From NCBI GenBank assembly GCA_027600665.1, contig JADGJL010000007.1, forward strand, positions 1 to 64,000: a stretch of DNA of 64,000 nt. The letters are read 5' to 3'. The notes under the pieces were generated by a model that made no database searches, was not told the origin of the DNA, and saw nothing but the letters and a program-made list of their open reading frames with translations. This document shows, one piece after another, positions 58,340-64,000 of this stretch (within the stretch, counting starts at the first letter, position 1; each line of letters starts with the position of its first letter). The translations under genes were made by a program, and so were the position numbers. This stretch comes from Irineochytrium annulatum. Its lineage: Eukaryota; Chytridiomycota; Chytridiomycetes; Chytridiales; Chytridiaceae.

Positions 58340-59335
58340 TCAAGCCAGCAATTTAACCTGATGCAATCTGGTAATAAAAGAAGAAATAAATGCTTTCTCT
58401 TTTGTAAGATTCTCTTGCAATCTCTCACTTATTTTACGGAGTGTACTTGCATCACGCGTTATATTGTATTTGAGAACAATATTTCTCAATTTAAAGTAGT
58501 CCTGTTTCAGACCAGTGCTTGCTTCCATAAATGCTGCATCTGGCTCAATGATTGATTTCTCCATTAAGTAAGATAAACGCAACTCCATCAGCAGCTTATG
58601 TTCATACAAAAGATGAAAAACTCGTGAATCCAATTCTTCCCCAACTAGGGCTGCCTGCTCAATATCGGTAAAGATGCGCTGAATGGCTTGCATTCCAAAA
58701 TCGTATTGCTGATCCCTTACTAAATCATATGTCTCCCTTGATTGAAGATAGTTTTCCATCGCCGTTATTATCTGTTCTACATGGACGGCGTAATTGATAT
58801 TCTCGATCGGCTTAAGAAATCTCATCTCTGTCCAAAAACTGTACTCATTAGACATGCTCCAGTAGCCTTTCTCAAGTTCATCCAGACTACATAAGGTTTG
58901 TATGAATTTACCATCTTCCAGATTATCAGCAATGTAGATCACATTTTGTTCCAGATCATACCCGTACACCAATAGTTCATGCATGAGATGTTCTTTTTGA
59001 TAATAGTCTGTACACCCAATGTAATATCTGTCTGCATAAATATATAGATAATATCCCATATCTATTGATTCCGTAATCACTTGCTTAAGCGATTTTCCCC
59101 ATTTGTTAATCACAATTTCTTGTGGCAGGTTGTAAAAAGAAATTCCAGGGCAGGTACCTAGCAGAAACTGATGAGAATCAAACGAAAAAATTCCCCATCC
59201 ATGTGCGTACCTGATCTGTATAAAGTTATTGAAAATCCATGGCCATAAATCTTCGTGCATAATGGATGTTAATGCCCCATAAGATGTGTACGTGCTAATG
59301 ACAGGGTCACCTAGTTTAAGTACATTCTTGGCCAT
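58340..59335 (-). CDS. BtrH-like protein (papain-fold N-terminus)
   Basis: A 331-residue soluble protein. Its first ~170 residues contain the pattern YADRYYIGCTDYY-x-KEHLMHELLVYGYD-x-IYIADN, which I associate with the BtrH N-terminal domain family often found next to NRPS/PKS genes in Firmicutes (BtrH transfers the acyl side chain in butirosin biosynthesis). The C-terminal part is helical. No carrier protein or synthase is adjacent here. The frame opens at 59365, but AAGGAGGAATTC precedes the ATG at 59335. Confidence 0.6.
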   Translation of the reverse strand: MAKNVLKLGDPVISTYTSYGALTSIMHEDLWPWIFNNFIQIRYAHGWGIFSFDSHQFLLGTCPGISFYNLPQEIVINKWGKSLKQVITESIDMGYYLYIYADRYYIGCTDYYQKEHLMHELLVYGYDLEQNVIYIADNLEDGKFIQTLCSLDELEKGYWSMSNEYSFWTEMRFLKPIENINYAVHVEQIITAMENYLQSRETYDLVRDQQYDFGMQAIQRIFTDIEQAALVGEELDSRVFHLLYEHKLLMELRLSYLMEKSIIEPDAAFMEASTGLKQDYFKLRNIVLKYNITRDASTLRKISERLQENLTKEKAFISSFITRLHQVKLLA

Positions 59336-59365
59336 TACAGAATTCCTCCTTCGATTCCTAGGCAT

Positions 59366-59588
59366 AGTGTATTCTTCTGAACAGATTCATTGTATAAGCA
59401 ACGCACTCTTAAATCTGGGAGCTAAGAACATGTTCTTGAATATATTACCATGTACCCTTCCCGTTTTAAATAAGAACGCTTTCATATATAAAAATATTTA
59501 TTTCTCTAATCTTAACGAAAAAAAAGAGGATACCGCCCCCACTATGGAGATGGTATCCTCTGATACTATGATCGGATTATCTAAAACC
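59366..59588. other. Intergenic, holds the SDR terminator
   Basis: Only the hairpin at 59526-59560 is evident; the rest is AT-rich and probably contains the promoter of the BtrH-like gene, which I could not place with confidence. Confidence 0.5.
59526..59560 (-). terminator. Terminator of the SDR gene
   Basis: GAGGATACC and GGTATCCTC pair around a 17-nt loop, followed on the minus strand by T8. Confidence 0.88.
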
Positions 59589-60491
59589 TTACGGACTAAC
59601 CGTACCACCATTTGCATTCAATGTTTCGCCGCTCACATAGCTGGATTCCTGGCTTGCCAGGAACACAAATGCCGGAGCCATCTCGGCAGGTTGTCCTGCA
59701 CGACCAAGCGGTGTATTGGAACCAAACTCGGCCAGCTTCTCGACGGGTTGTCCACCTACAACTTGCAGCGGTGTCCATACCGGACCTGGTGCAACAACAT
59801 TGACACGAATTCCTTTGCTGCCCACCTGTTGGGCCAATGCTTTGCTAAACGTGTTAATAGCTGCCTTCGTTGTCGCATAATCCAGCAGGATTGGCGAAGG
59901 TTTGTACGCCTGAATCGACGATGTGTTGATAATGGAGCTGCCCGGCTTCATGTGTTTCACGGCTGCTTTACAGAGCCAGAACATGGAATAGACATTTGTT
60001 TTGAACGTTGCATCAAACTGCTCGGTGGTCAGATCCGCGATCTGCTCTACAAACTGCTGTTTACCTGCCACGTTAGCTAGGATATCAATCCCGCCAAGCT
60101 CTTTGACCGCAGATTCAATGAGTTCCTCACAGTATTTCTCATCCTTCAGATCACCTGGCATCGTAATTGCTTTGCGGCCAGCCTCCTCAATCAGCTTCAC
60201 GACTTCCTGTGCATCTGCTTCCTCTTCCGGAAGATATGCCAGAACAACATCTGCACCTTCACGGGCAAACGCAATCGCTGCCGCACGGCCAATCCCGCTG
60301 TCTGCTCCGGTCACAACCGCTTTGCGGCCTGTTAAACGTCCGCTACCTTTATAACTTTTTTCACCCGCATCAGGAACAGGAGTCATCTCACGCTGAAGTC
60401 CCGGCTCATCCTGTTGCTGTTTCCACTCCGGTGTAGCCTTCGGATATTGTGTCGTTGGATCTTGCATGGTGTGCTGGTCTTGATTAGCCAT
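59589..60491 (-). CDS. Short-chain dehydrogenase/reductase (YhdF/YdaD-like)
   Basis: A 300-residue SDR with TGADSGIG (about 63-70) for NAD(P), NNAG-equivalent ANVAGKQ, catalytic Ser in NTSSIQ and Tyr-x3-Lys in YATTK. The 45-residue polar N-terminal extension ([17 protein letters not shown]) is typical of the Bacillus general-stress SDRs YdaD and YhdF. The start at 60491 follows GAGGAGG; a TTG at 60497 is also in frame. Confidence 0.92.
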   Translation of the reverse strand: MANQDQHTMQDPTTQYPKATPEWKQQQDEPGLQREMTPVPDAGEKSYKGSGRLTGRKAVVTGADSGIGRAAAIAFAREGADVVLAYLPEEEADAQEVVKLIEEAGRKAITMPGDLKDEKYCEELIESAVKELGGIDILANVAGKQQFVEQIADLTTEQFDATFKTNVYSMFWLCKAAVKHMKPGSSIINTSSIQAYKPSPILLDYATTKAAINTFSKALAQQVGSKGIRVNVVAPGPVWTPLQVVGGQPVEKLAEFGSNTPLGRAGQPAEMAPAFVFLASQESSYVSGETLNANGGTVSP

Positions 60492-60685
60492 GTTCAATTC
60501 CTCCTCAGTTATTTATAGTGATCACTACAATCACAGAAGTTGTTTTCATAAAAGTTTCACTCTTTTCTTTGTAACCGAGATTCGTGGAATTTAAACTGGA
60601 CCTGCCCCATTTTCGTTGGCAACTGTCTGGCTTTGAATCTACGGAGATTAGAGAATGTTATATCAAACATGTATTTCCAGATAAA

Positions 60686-60750
60686 AAAAGCACTCCCTGA
60701 ATGATGCTGAATCACCCGCAGGTTCTCCAGTCATTTCAAGGAATGCACGT
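60686..60750 (-). terminator. Terminator of the APC permease gene
   Basis: An imperfect dyad (GCATTCCTTGAAATGA with TCATTCAGGGAGTGC) on the minus strand ends in TTTTTTT, about 40 bp after the permease stop. Confidence 0.65.
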
Positions 60751-60787
60751 ATGATATTACGATATAAGTTGATTACTGAATATTAGA

Positions 60788-62167
60788 CTAACGATCTTTG
60801 CCGCCATCTATGTGTTGTCTTTTTCCGATGCCAAATGCGAAATATCCAGCCACCACGATAGCCATGAACGTAGCTCCAACTATCAGAGGCAAGCGCGTAT
60901 CCGGGTTAAACGCCATACCGATGATAACGAGGATCAGATACACGATGATAATGTAATTGCTGATCGGGAACCATTTGGACTTAAAGTTATGATCCGCCAT
61001 CTCGTTGCCCCAGCGCTTTCTGAATCGGAACTGACTGAACGCCAGCGCGAACCATGGAACCATGCCTGGAAGAACACTTGCGCTATAGATGTACAGGAAT
61101 AGCTTGGAGTCTGGCATCAGATAGTTCAGTACAACTCCGATTAACAACAAGGAGATCGTAATGACGATACTGTTGCGGGGAACCCCACCTTTGGACAGCT
61201 TTTTGAAAAAGGCAGGTGCCTGCCCATTCTCAGCCAACGTGTACAGCATCCGTCCCGCACTGTAGATTCCGCTGTTGCAACCCGACATGGCCGCCGTGAG
61301 CACCACAAAGTTGATGATTCCCGCTGCAGCAACAATGCCGACCTTGGCAAAGGTGAGCACAAACGGACTGCCTGTCTCCCCTACCTCGTTCCACGGGTAC
61401 AAGGTCACGATGACAAATATGGCACCGACGTAGAAAATAAGAATACGCCACACGATATTTTTGATCGCTTTACGCAAGGTGTGTTTCGGATTCTCCGCTT
61501 CGCCTGCTGTAATACCGACCATCTCCACTCCCTGATACGCAGCCGTGACGATACACAGCGCGAAGAGGAAACCTTTGATGCCTCCAGGGAAGAAGCCACC
61601 ATGACTGAACAGATTCGACAGCCCGATTGGCTGCCCCCCATTCCCCCATCCGAAGAAGATCAGCCCCGTTCCGATCACGATCATGGCTACAATAGCCGTT
61701 ACTTTGATCATCGCAAACCAGAATTCAAATTCCCCATAGAACTTCACAGCCGCCAGATTTGCCGCCGCAATGATGAGCACCCCGGCAAGTGCCGGCAGCC
61801 ACTGTGGAATATCCGGGAACCAATACCCGACATAGATGCCAATTGCCGTAACTTCAGCCATTCCAACTGTAACCCACAGGAACCAATAACTCCAGGCGGT
61901 GAGGAATCCGGCAAGCGGACTAATATATTTGTGAGCAAATGTCGCAAACGAACCCGTGACTGGCTCCTGAATCAGCATTTCCCCCATAATACGCATGACA
62001 AAAAAGATAATGATACCGGCCAGCAAATAGGCAAGCAGCACGGATGGACCTGCCCATTTGATCGTACTCGCCGATCCCATGAACAAGCCAACACCGATTG
62101 TACCTCCGAGTGCAATCAGCTCAACATGGCGGGGCTTTAGCCCTCTAGATAGTTGCTTTGATTCCAA
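60788..62167 (-). CDS. Amino acid permease (APC superfamily, AAT family)
   Basis: A 459-residue transporter with 12 predicted helices and the AAT signature near the start ([19 protein letters not shown]), then [22 protein letters not shown] and [24 protein letters not shown] regions (written here as [18 protein letters not shown] in the sequence). Family substrates are amino acids with proton symport; the exact one is not visible. The start codon is TTG, eight bases after AAGGGGAG; no in-frame ATG precedes it. Confidence 0.92.
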   Translation of the reverse strand: MESKQLSRGLKPRHVELIALGGTIGVGLFMGSASTIKWAGPSVLLAYLLAGIIIFFVMRIMGEMLIQEPVTGSFATFAHKYISPLAGFLTAWSYWFLWVTVGMAEVTAIGIYVGYWFPDIPQWLPALAGVLIIAAANLAAVKFYGEFEFWFAMIKVTAIVAMIVIGTGLIFFGWGNGGQPIGLSNLFSHGGFFPGGIKGFLFALCIVTAAYQGVEMVGITAGEAENPKHTLRKAIKNIVWRILIFYVGAIFVIVTLYPWNEVGETGSPFVLTFAKVGIVAAAGIINFVVLTAAMSGCNSGIYSAGRMLYTLAENGQAPAFFKKLSKGGVPRNSIVITISLLLIGVVLNYLMPDSKLFLYIYSASVLPGMVPWFALAFSQFRFRKRWGNEMADHNFKSKWFPISNYIIIVYLILVIIGMAFNPDTRLPLIVGATFMAIVVAGYFAFGIGKRQHIDGGKDR

Positions 62168-62513
62168 GCGATTCTCCCCTTTTCTTGTGTACAGCTTCTT
62201 GATGTAATTTTTTAATTTTCACATTCACATTAACGCAATGCAGAATTGCTTCACCAAATTGTACGAGATGTGCCGCAGAAATACAACAAGGAATGTGAGG
62301 AAACGGATTCACTACACATATAGGTATAGGATAACCGCTTAATGAATATGGCAGACAACTGATTCAACAATTCCTCGCAGTGTTGTGTAATCATAGCGCC
62401 AGACTTCCTTTTCCCTGACTCTACAGGGAGGTCACTGGAACCCCTATGGACAGCTCACGTATTGTAACTTTGGGTATTATGCGACTTGTCGTTATCGATC
62501 TGCTTGTATAAAA
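62168..62513. other. Intergenic stretch without a gene
   Basis: The stretch separates two divergent genes and should hold both promoters. I see no RNA gene, repeat or long frame in it and could not place the promoters reliably. Confidence 0.5.
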
Positions 62514-62534
62514 TTGATAAATAGGAGGCTTCAC

Positions 62535-62900
62535 ATGCCTGACTTCTTACTGGTCTTATTTTTGTTTAACCTTTCTCTATTCCTGCTTCATGAAATGGAT
62601 GCGATCAGGCGGTCCGAGTGGAAATTGTTTATTGTATTAAAAGATATGAAAGATGATAAAGCCTACAGGTATTTCACCTGGATTCACTTGCCAATGTACA
62701 CTATCATCCTCTCTCTGCTCTTTAGCTCCTATCAAACGATTACATTCTGGGTGCTGGATATCTTTTTCATCATACATACCGTGTTGCACTTCTTTTTCGA
62801 GAAGCACCCGCACAATGAATTTAAAAATGGATTCTCCAGAACATTCATATATCCAATGGGAATAATTGCTTTAATTCATTTAATATTCCTAATCATCTAA
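62535..62900 (+). CDS. Small membrane protein (DUF6713-like)
   Basis: A 121-residue protein with four hydrophobic helices and a conserved-looking HEMDAIRRSEWKLF after the first helix, followed by FFFEKHPHNEFKNGFS before the last. I relate it, tentatively, to DUF6713; the function is unknown. ATG at 62535 follows TAGGAGG; the frame itself begins at 62514. Confidence 0.78.
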   Translation: MPDFLLVLFLFNLSLFLLHEMDAIRRSEWKLFIVLKDMKDDKAYRYFTWIHLPMYTIILSLLFSSYQTITFWVLDIFFIIHTVLHFFFEKHPHNEFKNGFSRTFIYPMGIIALIHLIFLII

Positions 62901-62963
62901 TCTCTCAATGACGGCGGGTTGAAAGACTGACTAAGATATTTTCTTAAAATGGAGGTAAGCCCT

Positions 62964-63956
62964 ATGCAACAACCTCATGCAGAACGAGTTGAATTATTCG
63001 TTTCCAACACTCAGATCATCAAGAAGTCGTTCAAATGGCAACATGGGATGATTCACCGTCTGGCCGCCCTGCTCTATGCAGCGGAGAATAAAGTTGCTGA
63101 TGCAGAAGCCATACGCCAAAGCCAAGAGTTGATTAAACAAAACACAAAACTCTTCTCTGCCTTCAGAGGTAATTCTGCCATTAGCATTGCTACCATGCTC
63201 TCCCTTACAACGGATGAGAACACAAAGCTGGCAGATACCCTGCATGTCTATGATCTGATGAAAGAGATCAAATTCCGCAACTCGGATTATCTCGTTATTG
63301 CCGCCTATCAGATTGCAACTCAGGTGTCACCCGATCAGTTTCAACCTACGGTGGAGCGAGCAAAATCATTTTATGACGGCATGAAAGCAGAGCACCGCTT
63401 CCTTACTGGGCAGGATGACTACATTTTCGCTGCCATGTTAGCCCTTTCCGATCTCGACGTGCATACTGGTGTGGCACGAATGGAACAACTCTACGGGGAA
63501 TTGAAACCAGAGTTCTCTTTCAGAAACAGTGTGCAGGCGTTAACACAGGTACTCGTTCTTGGAGAGGATACCCCGGATGCAGGGACTCGTGTGATTGCCT
63601 TAAATGAAGCTTTTCGTAAAAGGGATCTCCGAATGGATAAAACGTACACATTACCTTCTCTCGGGTTACTTTCCCTACTGCCCTCGGACAGAGACGCATT
63701 AGTGGATGAAGTCGCGGAGACAAATGACTGGTTACGGACTCAAAAAGGTTTCGGTGCCTGGTCGATCGATAAACAGGAGCTGCTCCTTTTCTCATCCGCG
63801 TTGATAGCCATTCAATATGTGGAGAATCTGCGAAACGGTATGCTAACGACAGCGATCTCAACCAGCATCACGAATATTATCATCGCTCAACAAGCAGCCA
63901 TGGCCGCAGCTGCCGCAGCATCGGCTGCTGCCGCTTCTTCATCATCTTCCAACTAA
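62964..63956 (+). CDS. DUF4003 family protein
   Basis: A 330-residue, mainly helical protein with the DUF4003 pattern (QIIKKSFKWQHGMIHRLAAL; YLVIAAYQIA; LTGQDDYIFAAMLALSD; LGLLSLL). The function is unknown. The last ~22 residues are almost only Ala and Ser, a low-complexity tail. ATG at 62964 follows GGAGGTAAG; the ATG at 62949 is part of that ribosome site. Confidence 0.85.
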   Translation: MQQPHAERVELFVSNTQIIKKSFKWQHGMIHRLAALLYAAENKVADAEAIRQSQELIKQNTKLFSAFRGNSAISIATMLSLTTDENTKLADTLHVYDLMKEIKFRNSDYLVIAAYQIATQVSPDQFQPTVERAKSFYDGMKAEHRFLTGQDDYIFAAMLALSDLDVHTGVARMEQLYGELKPEFSFRNSVQALTQVLVLGEDTPDAGTRVIALNEAFRKRDLRMDKTYTLPSLGLLSLLPSDRDALVDEVAETNDWLRTQKGFGAWSIDKQELLLFSSALIAIQYVENLRNGMLTTAISTSITNIIIAQQAAMAAAAAASAAAASSSSSN

Positions 63957-64000
63957 CAAGGACCAGGTTGCCTTGAATATGAGTTAAAAAAAGACCCTCC

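Overview
The window looks like a Paenibacillus-type Firmicute chromosome. The evidence is Gram-positive ribosome-binding sites, LicT-type antitermination, CcpA-like cre sites, a Bacillales-style rRNA leader, and families such as DUF4003 and YdhG. No database search was possible, so product names rest on motifs and family knowledge.

Layout. 1-548: the 5' end of a 16S rRNA gene on the minus strand, with its leader and two tandem promoters. 549-3653: a complete agr-type quorum-sensing locus (LytTR regulator, HPK10 kinase, a 55-residue AgrD-like propeptide overlapping agrB). 3860-28389: one long minus-strand operon of about 24.5 kb encoding a three-gene ABC-2 exporter and a fragmented NRPS / trans-AT PKS pathway. 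In transcription order it reads ATPase, two permeases, C-carrier-C, C, A-PCP, C-PCP, trans-acting AT, KS-DH-KR-ACP, KS-DH-KR-ACP, a degenerate KS, thioesterase, A-PCP, an unknown membrane protein and a phosphopantetheinyl transferase. 28644-30316: a MarR regulator with an ABC-2/YhgE-like permease. 30961-35355: a beta-glucoside operon (LicT-type antiterminator, PTS EIIBCA, GH1) with two RAT/terminator switches. 35456-37314: an MFS efflux pump with a TetR regulator and its palindromic operator. 38123-63956: ordinary chromosomal genes, including a methyltransferase, a class B PBP, a CBS protein, a GyrI-like/SUKH/TPR operon, an APH-like kinase, a GT-C glycosyltransferase, a CAP protein, a YdhG protein, a YgjP protease, a GNAT, a GH94 phosphorylase, a transglutaminase lipoprotein, a BtrH-like protein, an SDR, an APC permease and a DUF4003 protein.

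Main point. The promoter regions of agrB and of the exporter/NRPS-PKS operon both carry CAGTTA-N18-TTATGACAT on the minus strand, about 100 and 77 bp before the annotated start codons. The two GTT-type half-sites of the operon copy lie 21 bp apart, the spacing expected for AgrA-like LytTR regulators. I infer that a cyclic peptide made by AgrBD activates both its own operon and the adjacent biosynthetic cluster. The product of the cluster is unknown to me; its split architecture (four C domains but two A domains, no cis-AT, a KS homologue without catalytic Cys or first His) is unusual.
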